Source: Allium sativum (lineage: Eukaryota; Streptophyta; Magnoliopsida; Asparagales; Amaryllidaceae). From it: a stretch of 64,000 nucleotides of DNA. Where the stretch lies: positions 125,456,493-125,520,492 of the forward strand of contig CM060912.1 of assembly GCA_030737875.1 (NCBI GenBank), written 5' to 3'. Position numbers and translations under genes: made by a program. The notes below the pieces were generated by a model. It saw only the letters and a list, made by a program, of their open reading frames with translations. It was not told the origin of the DNA and made no database searches. Shown one piece after another: positions 43,876-57,060 of the stretch (positions within the stretch are counted from its first letter, which is position 1; the number at the start of each line of letters is the position of its first letter).

Positions 43876-46800
43876 TGTAACAACTCGAATTCCGACAGAT
43901 CGATTTTTTTTTCAAAATTCTAATCTATCGAAACCCGTGTTGATTTGTCTGGTATCATTCAGTAAAGATAGAGACAATAAACATATCAGAGCTCAGAAAA
44001 CATCTCACAATAGAATGGAATAAAATATAATATAATCAAAATATAGTCCTACCCAGATAATAATACTGCATAACCAGTATCCAAAGCTATCATATATCTG
44101 CCATAAATCTAACCTGCGCGTATGTTATGAGGAGGGGGTCAGAACACAAGTTCTGGTGACTGGATTTAAACTATACTTTGGATAACCCTATATATACCGT
44201 TCAGTTACATTTTCTTATTTACTATATTACTTGGGTTAACAACACTCAAGGCATACATGCACGTCGTACTCATCTACTTCCTAGTGGATTAACCTAATAC
44301 ATTATATATGTAGCTATCCCCAACATTAATGTACACCCCATGTACCCCACTCGCACGGTCTTTGTCGTAACGCCATATAAATAGACATAGTCCCTCATCC
44401 TACGCATGAACGACATACGGATCTCTGTATAACCATGCTACGTTCCGCATAGAACCACCATCGCCATGATAGTTAAGCATACGGACTACCACCTTTGATC
44501 GAATTAGATTCCATCATAAAGTAATGCCCAAGATTCTACGATACACCATCCAGAGCAAACATGCATGTATCTAGACTTTCTTACGTACATATCATCAATC
44601 GTACTCGATGCCTTAACATTTACGATACACAATCCGAAAATGGTATGCATGTATCCGCATGTACTATCTACTGCGCACTGAGTTCCATAACAGGGCTGTA
44701 TCAGAAACACGGAACTCGGTAGGGTGATTTTCAAATATCTGTATACAAGATGCTATGATTTGCATTTTCAGTGGCTATGATCCCACCCAACCCCTCACTC
44801 AACTAGTGAAAGACAAACAAATTAAGAGCTAGTGACGTGGTCTAGAAAAACAACAAACAACATCTTAATTGGCCTGTCCTGCAGTCAAAGCCTTGATAGA
44901 GAAAGGTCAATGATCTGTAGGTTTAATTCTCCGTCTTTTCGCATCATGCATCACTCATCACGCTGACTGTCGATGGTTGGTACCCGATGACTGCTATCAA
45001 ACAGATGGTTAGACCTGCCCAAAGGCAAGCAGATAAAATGGTCATAACCCACCAAGTCACAAGGAAACCGGACCATCAAATCATTTATGCCACCCTACGT
45101 CCTTCTGACTGCCCACTATCGTGGTAGTCAAGGTATACTCACCGGGTAGTAACACACAAATCTAACCTCTACGAGCACAGCCTGAACGTTGCCACCACAC
45201 AGAGGACTACCCGGAGTACCCACCATGTCCCCAGAAGCTGCGTGCTTCCCTTTCCAGTCCTTCGAAACCAGTAAAATATCAATAGAACAACAGGAAGAAC
45301 AACGGAATAATCAGATGGACGTGCGCTACCCTCCTGCCTCATAACACCATGATGATCTACCCTGTTGGGTTATTCATCTTCAGACGTACAGACTGGTCCA
45401 AGCGCCTTAGGTTTATGTGTTATTAGACCCTATGTCTAAACATTTAATTACGCGCTTGGTTTACCTCATCAGATTTCCAGTTAACTTGGTTACTTCATTC
45501 ATATTAACTTCTTATTCAAGTTACTAAGTTGCTCTTGCTTATTAATTTCAGTTATATAACTTAACCCATTTAAGTTCATTAATAAGTCTTTAACATGTTG
45601 TCCTTATCAAGATATTTCAGATTCTCAGGTTTACAGATAACATGTTCTTCTTATCAGTAGGATTCAGATTCTCAGGTTTACAAATTACTTAATTTATAAT
45701 TAAGTAGAACTTATCATATTACATAAGTTATCTCATTCCTCGTATTGTTTATTATAACCTAAGTTATAATTTCCGCTTGTCCCAAGGACAAGCGTACCTA
45801 TTATCTTTCCTTTTCCCTTTCAGGATTATTCATAATTGGTTATTATCATTCCCTGTTCATTCCTTTTCTTTTACTATTGTAACTTTCATTTATTTCCATT
45901 AATTATAATTAGTGCCATTTATTTTTATCCTATTATATACATATATTCATATATATGTTTATGCAACAGACCTCTCACATTAAGCAGACCACTTGTGGAT
46001 GCTGAATTTGCCGGGGGTAGACTTTTACCATAGGTAGACTTAACCTCGTGCCTTAGCACCGTTATATGTATGTTTACGCAGCAGACCACTCACATTAAAT
46101 TAACCACTTGTGGATGCTGGATTTTCCAGGCGGTTCCAGGCAGACTTCTACCACAAGTTGAATTTAACCTCGCGTCTAAGTGCATTTACAATTTTTCTAT
46201 TTACTGTAAATTTAGGCATATTCATTCTTCTAAATTTTTCTGTAATTCTTATTTATAATATTTTGGCAAAATAATGCCCTTAACAATTGTTCATTGTAAA
46301 TTTCATAATTACAATGTTTACAGAAATTCCCAATCCAGACAGGCGATTAAGAAATAGGCTTTTACATAACGCCAACAGATTAAATCGGTTAACATGTTCA
46401 TATAGCCCTAATAGGTTAAAAATATTTACTTAACCCCACAAACTCAACCGGTTTACTTACAACTTCATTAACATGTTCCACTTAATCTTGAATTAAGCCT
46501 ACATATTTACATGTTCATACAACTTCAAATTTCCAGTCATATCCCACAGTATTAATTTCAACAGATTTCCGCAGGTTTACAGTTTAGCAGATTAATCATT
46601 TCAATAGATTACAACATGTTTAACATTTCGGCAAATTTATTAGACATATTAACGGGAAATTCCAAACGATAAATATACCATTATCAAAAAGAGATAACTT
46701 AAATCCACTCACCTAATTGCTTTCCAATTCATGAATCTGGTCCAGACCTAGCATTCCATGGCTCTCATAACTGGATCTAGAATCTAAGTAACCATGGATT

Positions 46801-47529
46801 CACAATTCTCAAACTAAAATAAAAAGGGAAGAAAGAGGATAAATTTAAATTGACCAGATCCAAGAATTTACCTTACTTCGAATAGAATTTTGAACACCCA
46901 TTTGCAGATATACATTCTTTTCCTCCAAACCTCGAATAAGAATTTCTTTAGACTAATTATTCCATTTTCTAAAGAGATTTGAAGAGGAAGAAGAATGTCA
47001 GAGTCTATACATCATCTCAGAAAATATGAGATTTAGGTTAGGGTCTACTAGCCTATTTATAAGTGTTCGAGTTCTTATCGTACACATGGCACTGAGACAG
47101 TAACAAATGTGGTTAGAAAAACAGTCCAGATTCATCAAATGAATCTACTCGGATCAAGCGTGGGTCAACTCACATACCCCCCCGGGTCGACCCTAGGGTC
47201 GACCCAACCCCCCTTGGGTCGACCCATAAGTCGACCTAGGCAGGTGTGGGTCGACCCATTTGGGTCCAGCAGGGCGCATATACTTACTTATTAACGTTTT
47301 TGTTTTAAACATTGGTCACTTTCTCGTTTTACTTCTCTTGATTTATTTTCAATGTAATATTTACATATATATCCCTTATATGTATACAAAGCTTTTAATG
47401 CCCATTTTACACGTGTGTATATATATATACGTGCAACTTTTGTTTCATTCAAACGGTGTTATGCGTTATTGAATTCTTACCTGATTTCTTTGATTGTAGT
47501 TTTATTTTGAACTTCTCTCTTGTATATGT

Positions 47530-47570
<41 letters not shown>

Positions 47571-48027
47571 CATATTTATGCGTATGCTTACATATCCATG
47601 TATAGATATATTTTTGTTCTTCCTTATATGTGTAATTTACTTTATATGCGCATATATACCTATTTTGTTCTTAGGACATGTATTATTTTAGTCGTTCCCC
47701 TATAACAAAAATATGGCGTTGGCGGGAATCGAACTCACGCCACTCTCTTTAAAGTCATATGCTTTTACCAACTGGACTACATAGGCTTTTGTTAACAAGA
47801 CTAAAAACAATGGTGGTCGTTGTTCCTTTCCTTTTACCTTCTTTTAATGTTTGTTACAGTATTTCATTTAAAGGTTTCTTTTCATCTTAAATCAGTTTTC
47901 TGCAATCCATAGGTCTAAATTGACCAGAAAATCGCCACGAACGGAATGACGCTAATCCTATGACCAAATTATCGAAGCTCTTCAAATTTTATTTTATTTT
48001 ACTTAATTAAAAATGTGGGGTGTTACA
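43876..48027 (-). repeat. Outer element right LTR (4152 bp)
   Basis: It runs TGTAACAACTCG...GGTGTTACA and is uninterrupted. In a sampled stretch about one base in eight differs from the left LTR. It keeps the tRNA-like sequence lost from the left LTR and contains a long TA run at about 47531-47568. Confidence 0.92.
47714..47786 (-). tRNA. Degenerate tRNA-like sequence within an LTR
   Basis: The 73-base minus-strand segment has a perfect A box (TAGTCCAGTTGG, at 47768-47779) and a B box core (GTTCGATTCCC, at 47724-47734) at tRNA-like spacing, and ends CCAACGCCA. Stem pairing is poor: about four of seven acceptor and few anticodon-stem pairs form. It is a decayed tRNA or tRNA-derived pol III promoter, not a working tRNA. 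The anticodon cannot be assigned safely. Confidence 0.4.
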
Positions 48028-48032
48028 ACTGG
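48028..48032. repeat. Target-site duplication ACTGG, right copy
   Basis: It matches 16311-16315. LINE coding sequence resumes at the next base. Confidence 0.93.
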
Positions 48033-49997
48033 ATTACGTGTGAATTGTGACAAACTTGAATTCTTGTTTGGTAGGATCAGTGAGGAGCATATTGCTTTGA
48101 TTCATGCTCAGATTGGGTTGAAATATAATAACACGACCATCTCTTACCTTAGGTTGCCTTTAGCTACTTCGAGAATAGAAACAAGGCAATGCTACCCTTT
48201 GTATCGAAAAATCATAAGCAGACTTGATTGCTGGTCTATCAAAATGCTTAGCCAAGTAGGAAGGGAAACATTGATCAAGTCGATGGTGATTTCCATGCAC
48301 ATTTACTGGGCATGTGCCTTTTTATTACCTCAAAAATTGCTCCATATGCTAAGAACTGTTTCATACATTTTCTTTGGAAGGGAAACATTCATGTGAAATA
48401 CCATGCTCCTACCTCCTTTTCTTTGATTGAGTATTCTATAAGCAAGGGTGGGCGTGGAATTATGAATCTGTGTGCATGGAATCGTGCCGCCTATGGAAGA
48501 CACATGTACAACATTATGATTAAAAAATCGAGCCTATGGGCCGAATGGTCATATAAACATGTGATCAAAAATTCATCTTTTTGGACGTTAGATGCTAATA
48601 GTGGGATGAGTTGGGATTGGAAGCCTTTCTTTAAATATGGGCATAATGCATATAACAAAATAAATTTCTGGATAAAGCCATGGTATGACTGTGGCGAAAT
48701 TATTAGCAACTCTCAATCTCCTATGGATATTACATAATCTGGAATAAGCTTAAACAACAACGTGACTAGCTGTATTCAAAGCAATCAATTGCATTTGCCG
48801 CCTATCTCTTATCAAAGGTTAATAATCATGTGGAACAAGATAAGAGCGAGTTGAGTGGTGACTCAAGCTGCTACTGACACATAATGGAAGTGGAAAGTGC
48901 TAAATTCAGCATTAAAAATTTATACTCTAACTTACAAGGTACTACTAATCTTCCTAATTGCAGATGGCATAAGGCCGTGTGGAGACGAGAAAATGCAGCA
49001 GGAGAGAACATATGTCTATGCAAAGTGGTGCACAAAGCTATTCTGACAAAAGAAAAATTACAAAGCCGCGACATGCTAATTGATGTTTGATGCTCATTCT
49101 TCAAAGCTCATATGGAGACAGCTAGTCATATTTTCTTTGAATGCTCTACTGTGCAAACACTGTGGACTGAAACACATTTGTAGTATGAATATCATATTAT
49201 CCAGCATGCTACGCAACTCGACTGGGAAGAAATCCAAAAAAGAATTAAAGGAAGATCAAGGAAAGCAAGATTATATGCTTAGGCCCTTGGCTGGGATCTA
49301 CTCTTCGATCTTTCACGAATTCTCAACAAAGTGTGCTGACTGAAACTCAGTTTGCTAAGTAATATAACCGATCTATCAGTTTTGATAGAGGAATTCTCTA
49401 TCAAATTCTAGCCTAGGTGGGAATATTCTTCTCACCCTTCAAGTCACGGCAGAGAAAGCATTTCCGTTAAACTAGGTGGCGAGAACAAGGCGCCAGTATA
49501 TCAATTGGGATGTTAACTAATCGATTACGATAAACTAGATCAGATTTTGCAGTTTTTTCTTCTATAGTACCTCGACGTGACATGAGCATAAGGAGGTTCA
49601 AAAATAAGTTTTTTATAAGGGCTAAAAATGAATCACCTATTTTGGCTTTTTGAGAAGTTTGTTAAAACCATATGGATGGAGAGAAATAAGTTGGTGTTTG
49701 AACCTGACTGAACCTTTAATGCAGCGCAACTCAAGCACCAGACTTTGCACGACATGCGGGATGGACTTAAATATCTAAAATTCACATATGACCCAGGAGC
49801 TTTTGGAAGAATATAGCTACTATAGCTTGCAGTTTTTATAATTATGTGTATTGTTTAGTTTCTGTTAGCATTGATATACTGTGTTGTCTCTGCTTTATTT
49901 TACTTCTTTGTCTACCTTTGTTCTCTTTGTAATCATCTTCGGCATATTAATAAAATTGGTAGGGGACCATCCAATCCCTTGGGCTTTGCAAAAAAAA
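48033..49997 (+). pseudogene. LINE (L1-type) ORF2, 3' part and tail
   Basis: The RT thumb region resumes in frame with the 5' fragment, with KIISRLDCWSIKMLSQVGR and GRETLIKSMV blocks (to 48396). A frameshift leads to the FLWKGN and GGRGIMNL region (to 48737). A zf-RVT domain follows (about 48884-49090, ending ILTKEKLQSRDML), then a CSFFKAHMETASHIFFEC-like zinc motif near 49095-49140 in another frame. The 3' UTR ends in a run of nine A at about 49989-49997, the expected LINE tail. Multiple frameshifts and stops make it dead. Confidence 0.85.
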
Positions 49998-50983
49998 ATC
50001 TCACTTCCTATATCTATTCTCTTTCGCCTATTTTCTCCTCTACATCCCATCTTCCCTTTCCCTACCCCTAGATTTCAGCATAGTGGTATAGGAGCTCTAC
50101 CTCAAGATCCGGTGATTGTTACTACATTTTGATACCCAAATCAATCGCTGACTACTATCGTCCTCAACTTCATTTCCCCTTTCACCTTCAGTTTGGCCAC
50201 CTATCCGCGAAATTCCCCTTATATCTTCTATCCCAATATTCGCGTCATTTGTTATTGCTATAGCGACTTCACTAGAATGGACTCTCTCTAACTAACTTCC
50301 GTTGGTGGCTCAAACTTCTCCAATTGGTTGTCCTCTGTGCAGTCCGACTTCATCATTCGCAAATAGCTGGAGGTTACATGATCTCCCCACGGTTAGTTTT
50401 TTTGGATAATTTTCTTGGTGCTTGTTGGTTGTATTTGCAGCTGCCGCTTAATTGTTGGTTGTGGCTATTTCTAAGGGTGTTTTCGTCTTAGTGTGGGTGG
50501 GTGTATTGTTGCACTTGTGTGGTTTTCACAATGGAGACGAGGCTGTTGCCTCTAGTATTGGCATTACACGAGGTCGTTTAACATTATGGCAATTTTCTGA
50601 TGCTGGCATGGAGCTTAAAGTTGAGCCGTGTCAAGTAGTTTAGTAGATGTATCAACTCTGTAAGTGTTCAAGTTAATATCTTCCTGTGTGGAGTTGAAAG
50701 GTGTTGTGTAATCTTGTTTCTAGGACTGCTTGCAGCCTATATAGGATATTTATGTAATAATGCTATGTGTTGCATAGTGTAATGTAAGGTTTAGCCTTCT
50801 AGCTATTATAACTATAAATGATCCCACCCTACGTGGTGACCTATATCGGTTTAGTTCCTAGATAGGGATATGATATGTTTGTAAGAGATAAACAATCTTC
50901 ATATATCCTGCATTATTTTGTAGTCATTATCTGTTTTAATGGGAAAAGTGTTACCGATCACTTTGAAAATCGGTTGACCTTAC

Positions 50984-50985
<2 letters not shown>

Positions 50986-51060
<75 letters not shown>
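50986..51060. repeat. (TA)n microsatellite
   Basis: About 75 bases of uninterrupted alternating AT. Such long runs are hypermutable and may differ between assemblies. Confidence 0.95.
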
Positions 51061-51066
<6 letters not shown>

Positions 51067-52380
51067 GAACGTAATATTCTTTATTGGATTTATCGGATTT
51101 CAATTTTGTTTCACTATTAAATCGTAAATTTATTATATATCTGTTAAGATCCATAAGTCATATGTTTCCACATTTTATTTACAGAGGTAAAGATTTAACA
51201 GGGAAATATTTACCTCTGAATATGTGTTTTAGTGTGATGAATACTGATGATAAGTGAGAAGCTGGGAATGACAGCTTTTTGTTTGAGTTGGGTGGATGTT
51301 AGTGTAACTAGATCTAGGTCAAGTTACTGGTTGGTGAGGGAAGGGTGTAGTTGGAGGAAGTATCATTATATGTAGAAGGTGAGATGATGGAGGCGGAAGG
51401 TGATGATGATCTTTTTACAAGGGTAAATATTTGCTCGATAAATTTTTGCCCCCAGAACATGTATTTTGAGTATGGCGTGCTAATGCATTACATAGTAATA
51501 ACTTCCTTGACTATGATCACCAGTGCATTTATAAATGTAGCCAACACAACGGGTAGAGTGGTATGACCACGATTGCTGCCTAGAATTAGGTATAATACTG
51601 CATATGAAGTAGTTACGTGAACGAGATAAAATGCTTAAAGATGCTGAACTTGCACCATATATACGAGGCTTGTGGCAGAATAGATGGAGATAGATAATGG
51701 AATGAAGCTATGTGGCATTGGATATGGCAACTTGTGGATGCTTTGGTCACAGTGGTATATATATGTGATGAAGCTGGCCAGGTAAGGTTGATGGCGTGAG
51801 ATAGACGCAGGCAGTATTGGTGTGAGAAAATATTTGTAAGGTAAACTCTTTCCCATCAAATATTTAATAGGAAAATTTCCTTAAACAATATTTACTAAGT
51901 TGTTTGTGTACTTATGGTGGTGTGGGGAAATTGAAGTGTGTTGATGTTTGAAAACGAGTTGGTGGTGGAGCCAGAAGCATGAAGAGAAGAAGTGTTGTTT
52001 GTTGTAGGTGGGCAATTTCCTGGTGATAGTTAGGATGTCAATTGCAGTTTGTGGTTGATTGTCATGTTTAAGAGGGATGAAAATAGAAGGAGGTGCAGTA
52101 GTTTGTGGATGAGTTAGTGGTGTAAAATTAGATTGAAGGTGAGCAGTTAGATCAATTGTTGATGTATGCAAATGTTGATATGTAAGAGTGACTTGGACAT
52201 TGGTTTTAAACTGATGTAAGCGATTATAGTGTGTACTTTGTGGTTCAAAGGAGTGGACGATTGGGGCACTGGAGTTTAATTGTTGCAACCATAGATGCAT
52301 TTTTGGTTCGTTGGTGAGTTGGGAGTTAATTTCCATTAATTAAATCAGCGACTATAAATCCAGATTCCCCTAGACAAATT

Positions 52381-52441
52381 TTTGCTTGAGAGACAACCTA
52401 AATTTTCTCAGATAAAAAAACATTTGCCTGAGAGACAGCCT
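52381..52441. repeat. Short direct repeat, 42-bp period
   Basis: TTTGCTTGAGAGACAACCT at 52381 and TTTGCCTGAGAGACAGCCT at 52423 differ at two of 19 positions. No function is apparent. Confidence 0.6.
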
Positions 52442-54846
52442 GGATTCTTCGAAGCAAATATTTGACGAACAAATTCTTCCCCCAGTAAAAAATTTCGTCA
52501 AAACATATAACATATGATTGTTAATAAATTTTTTGATTTGATGGTGAAAATGAAATTGATATCTGATAAGTTTACTGATAACCATCACGTTTTAGTGTTG
52601 TAATATGTGCAATGAAAGCCCTGCCAAAGACTCGCAAAATCCTTGTTATAGCCTATAACACTTCTCAACCGCCACGCTATTTCAATTTAGTGCTGATGAT
52701 TAATAGATCCATTTTAAGCCCTGCTATTTCCCACTGCAACCACTGAATCAAGGCTTTTTAGCACTCGTTTAACAATACTAATATATGAAGCTTGATTTGA
52801 CTAGTTCCCTTTTGAAATAAATCAGTAAAATAAGTGTAAAAAACTAATTTCAAGGCATACGTATATAATTTATGGTATACATCTATTACAACCATCAAAT
52901 CTAATGTGTGTAAACATGATATTTATTGAATTTTTTGATAGTGACAATTAGTTAATTTTAAATATTTAGTCTTATGTTTTTTTTGCGTCTCCGTTATATC
53001 CCCGCTATTTCCTTACTTTATTCCCACTATATATTTTTATACCTCATCGCTATGAGATCGCTAAGCGCTTTTACTACACAAGTTGCAATTAAACTTCACA
53101 TAATTTCCTACGCATATGAGTATTAACTGGGTAAATAGTCCCGATGATGTAATTTGTATTTCGAAGTTAAGAGGGATGTGTTCGCAATTTCTTTTAGAAA
53201 GAAGGATGCGGGCCAAAGGTTATAAAAATACTTAGATAACATTGAGTATTTCAATTTTCAATTCAATTATCTCAAAAGATTATTATATACTACATAACAT
53301 AATTTCATTTTGAATAACCTATGCAAGATATATTTATATTTTACAACATTATGAAGTGGATGCACAAATTATGTAAATATTAGATTATATAAATATTCAA
53401 ATTTTCAACATGTTATCAAACTGTACCTAACTCGTAACTCAGCCAATGCTATATGGCATTATTTTATAATTATCAAAGTTGAAAGCACGATACAGCCAAA
53501 ACATTTTTAAATACACAAGGATAAAATTATTTTAAAAACAAAAGTAAGAAGGGGTAAAAGTTCACATGTAGACAAGCATCATAAGACCAATACTCTTCTC
53601 AAATATAGATATATACAATGCTCTTCCCAAAGTTTTCCCTTTTTTTAACATTCAACTCGTTGTCTCAATTAGTTATGTTGATCATTAATTCGAATTATTT
53701 AAACAAATTCAGTTGTTTAGTGCTCATTATTCCATCTATAATTCTTAAAAAAAAATGAACATTCAATATATATATATATAATCATATTAATAAAATGGCA
53801 AAGTTACTTATCCACTCATTCATATGAAAATATATATCACATAATAAAATTTATTTTTCTATCAAGAAAAAACATAAATTATTTACATATACAGCATTAA
53901 CTATTTTAATTTACATTATCTTTGAGTTGGAACATAAACTTTTATAGAAAATACACAGCTTATGAGGATTGAATCATCAACCTTATATCTGAGCATCGCA
54001 TGTCATTTTAATTTACGATTAATGTAACAAGATAGAAAGCGGGTATTTAGATACAAAAATTAGACACAAACTTAAAGACATAAAATCTCAGTCACATGAT
54101 TAATTTTTCCTTATATGAGAAGTGGAAATCAGAGGGCAATCCAATGGTTGAGATTTTATATCTCTCAATTTGTGCCAAACTTCTGTGTTTATTTAAATGG
54201 TGTCTAAGTAATTTATTACTATTACTATTTTTCTAAATTATTTAATATATTCTTCCTTTTTCTTCTTGGGAAAGTTTAGCCACCTTACATCTCATTAATT
54301 TTAACGTGTGAATTTGCAGAGACTTTGATAAGTTTTATTTCTCATCACCTCGTTTTATTTTTCACCAAGATAATTTCTTTTTCTTCTCTAATTCAATTCT
54401 CTAATAAAAATATTCTCGATCAAATCTCTTCTCTACACAAATTTCAAATCCAAAAACTAAAAAAATCAAATCAACTTTTTAATATCTTATTCCCTAAATC
54501 TTACCAACATCTCTCTTTTTCTTTTTACTTTGCAAATCCTCTGCTCTGTAAATTCTTCCTACAAATTTCCATGGCCTTCTCTCTATCTAAATTCATAAAT
54601 CAAAACAAATTTCTAAATCTCTAATTCTTTTTCCCTCAATTCCTAAGTCTGGAAAAAGAAAACCTAGAAACCTCAAAATCTCAAAATCTAGATCCCTTCT
54701 CCCTTGAAAACCCTTTGTTTCCCTTCTTTCAAGTAACCAAACCCTAACACCAACAATCATGCACCTAGGCTCTACACCACCAAAACAGCGCAGAGAACCA
54801 CCTAACCCTCACTACACCTGTTGTTCGCACCAGATATCTATGACTC

Positions 54847-55663
54847 TGTTAGACCCAAAAGTGGTTCTAACACCCAAATTGATTTGAAACAAGATAAAAT
54901 GAAATAAAAATAAAAATGAACACACAAGATTTATAGTGGTTCGGCGAACAAATGCCTACGTCCACTTATTCTTTACTATATTCAATAATTCAGTTGCAAG
55001 TACAATGAAAGATTCACTCACAACTCACTTTTGTTCACTCAATTGACTAAAACAAGAAATAAAAGATGATTTGGATTTTCCGGGAGTAATGGAGTTCGGA
55101 TGTTGGAGGTGATTGACTTCTTTAAGTGCTGAAAAAAGATCCTTCTCTTTGTATCCAGATGGTGTATTTATAGGTGTGAATTTGCTTGAGACTTGATCCG
55201 GGTCAGGCCATGTGTCATCCATCGCATTCTCTTCGGGTTCGGATGAACTATCAGGTTGATAACACATCAAAAGGGAGGACGTTAGGGGTAGGAATTAGTC
55301 ATAGCCGGTCCGGTTCTCCAGGCGATTTTACAGGAGATTAACATGGATCATGGGTGCGGGTCAGAGATATGCAGGTAAGGGGTTCGGATCGGGATACCCG
55401 ATCCGAACCGGATTGGTTTGGGTGTCTCTCCTTCTCTAACCTATTCCGCTCCGCTCCAGTGCTGTGGCAAGCAGATGACCTTCCGATCCGACTGGAGAAT
55501 TCTATCCGATCCGAACAGGGTTCTATCCGATCCGAACAGCTGCGGCTCTCAATCTGAATTGTAGTGTTTTCCTTCAATCCGAACCGAAGCCTTATAATTA
55601 AAAATATCATTCAATGTTTGGTTTCTTGACTTTGTGTTGCCTAGTTCACAAAGTAGGCTAACA
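54847..55663 (-). repeat. Tat copy 2, 3' LTR (817 bp)
   Basis: It runs TGTTAGACCC...GGCTAACA on the plus strand, the reverse of the copy 1 LTR. It keeps the TATA box (55165-55172), the 29-base palindrome (55381-55409) and the hairpin motif (54936-54965). About 98 bases of the copy 1 LTR are absent. Confidence 0.93.
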
Positions 55664-55675
55664 TTCTGCCCCCTC
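55664..55675 (-). other. Tat copy 2 polypurine tract
   Basis: The minus strand reads GAGGGGGCAGAA directly before the LTR terminus, matching copy 1 apart from small changes. Confidence 0.85.
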
Positions 55676-57060
55676 AAAGGATGCTTCTGTTGTATACGAA
55701 GCGTGCTTTGATGTCATTCGAGATGCTAGTCCTTGAATCGGAACGGTCAGGAGGAATGCACAGATTTCTATTCGGTTCGGTGTCTGACCCAAGCACATTT
55801 TCTTCATTTCTGAGCAAGTTTGGGAATTTTTCTTGACACATAGTGCTTCTCTCGGGTATGCGCTTCTTCTATCTCTCGTTTGAACTCAATTCGAGTCGGA
55901 TGCTAAATTAATGTGTGAAATTTGCTCGGTTCGGATTCCGATCCGAAGCGCTTTCGTGGGTTAGGTTCTTGGACGTTGGGCCTTCAGACAGAGTTGTGCT
56001 ATTGGGCCTTCACTTCGGTCCGAGCGGGTGAGAAAGAATAGGAATACGAGGAGTCAACATCACCCCTTATATAAACCCGCCACTATCTTCCTTCCTTCCT
56101 TCTTCTTTTCTGCTGCCGCTCCCAACCCTAGTATTGAAAACGTCAGAAACTCGAATATTCTGAAACTATTCCTCGTAGATTTCTCAAATCGAACATATAG
56201 GTAGCTTTTTAATCTCGAGTAACTTCGTTGTAACTGTACTTGATTTCAATTCGTGGTTGACTGGGATGGTTTAGCCACGGGGCTTTACTTGAGCTCCACG
56301 TCGTTACTGGTGGATCCGCCATCACTTCGAGGCGTTGCGAGGATGGAGAGGGAAAATATTTGTCCTCAACGGTAGCTTTGGCGATAGAACAAATTTGTTT
56401 GCGAGTAGAGGGGAAAGAGGAAGAAGATGAGGAGCGTGATGACAAATTGGAGCTGGTTCGGGTAGAAGACGAAGGAGCAAAAAGGAAGGAGAAGGAAAGG
56501 GGATCGGTTCGGGTTTCATACTTTAGAAAGACGGGAAGGAAAGAAAATGTCGGTTCGGGTCGGAGAAGTGAATGGGATAAGAGGTTGAAATAAATGGACC
56601 GGTTGAGTGGTGCTGGTTCGGTTCGGATCAGGTCACCCGATCCGATCAGATCAGTCCTGCTTCCGAACCCATTGTTTCCCTTGTCTTGAACTGACCTTGC
56701 TTTAATGAAGCACCCGAACCGACTGTTATCTGTATTTGTATTGAGCCAGTCATCATATGCATATCCGAACCGAACCGAACGTATCAAACTTGGCACATAA
56801 AGACTACCCAACTAATTCAACTAACACTTACTCTAGACGAATATGCTTCGCGGACAGTTAGGATAGTGCCTTGTGAACATAAACGAGAATTAAGAACAAC
56901 TCTGACTATCACCTTCTCTTTAAAGCTTCGCCTTACATTGCTGTACTTTTATTTTGCATTTCCCACATTTGCTGCACACACTTTAGTTCACACACATACA
57001 CAAAAAGGGGGACACGGGATAATTTACTCTAATCCGTGCTATTGCTTCTTCAATAGTTCC
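55676..57060 (-). other. Region between 3' LTR and antisense gene, copy 2
   Basis: It contains GGTTCGG-rich sequence and a minus-strand frame at 56209-56811 (200 aa, Ser/Arg/Pro-rich, with MGSLYVPSLIRSVRFGYAYD at its start). The copy 1 counterpart is broken and frame-shifted, so this is at best a weakly supported sense ORF. The plus-strand side must include the promoter of the antisense gene; no clear TATA box was found. Confidence 0.5.

Larger units (their letters stand above)
16316..48027 (-). mobile_element. Non-coding gypsy-type LTR element (LARD-like), minus orientation, with nested insertions
   Basis: The outer element runs TGTAACA...TGTTACA and is flanked by ACTGG. Its left LTR is split (16316-16485 and 37786-41652) by the copia insertion; the right LTR is 43876-48027. 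The interior, 41653-43875, is 2.2 kb of AT-rich DNA without a readable protein. A degraded initiator tRNA-Met primer site lies beside the right LTR, and a polypurine tract beside the left one, so the element points left. LTRs above 4 kb with a non-coding interior fit the LARD definition. Shared primer site, termini and the duplicated LTR block suggest it was mobilised by a Tekay-type relative, which is inference. In a sampled stretch about one base in eight differs between its LTRs, so it is old. Confidence 0.85.
49998..54846. other. Intergenic, AT-rich, no gene recognised
   Basis: This 4.8 kb contains a long TA run, a 42-bp-period short repeat and low-complexity frames (for example 51881-52336 minus, 151 aa, His/Thr/Leu-rich, no known match). 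The last 600 bases before the second Tat copy are pyrimidine-rich with CT runs and CAAACCCTAA, like the 5' leader of a plant gene, but no exon could be supported. Repeated CCGCTAT/GCGCTT words at about 52660-53090 may be remains of a DNA transposon; this was not established. Confidence 0.5.

Noticed and set aside
47714..47786. A functional tRNA gene
   Set aside because: Acceptor, D and anticodon stems pair poorly; only the A and B boxes are good. It is kept as tRNA-like only.
51881..52336. 151-residue minus-strand frame in intergenic DNA
   Set aside because: Low complexity, no recognisable motif, no start context, and neighbouring frames are decayed.
52660..53090. DNA transposon ends suggested by repeated CCGCTAT/GCGCTT words
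   Set aside because: No matching terminal inverted repeats or target duplications could be defined by eye.
56209..56811. A firm sense-strand gene between the 3' LTR and the antisense gene
   Set aside because: The copy 1 counterpart has a stop and different frames through indels, so coding is not supported.
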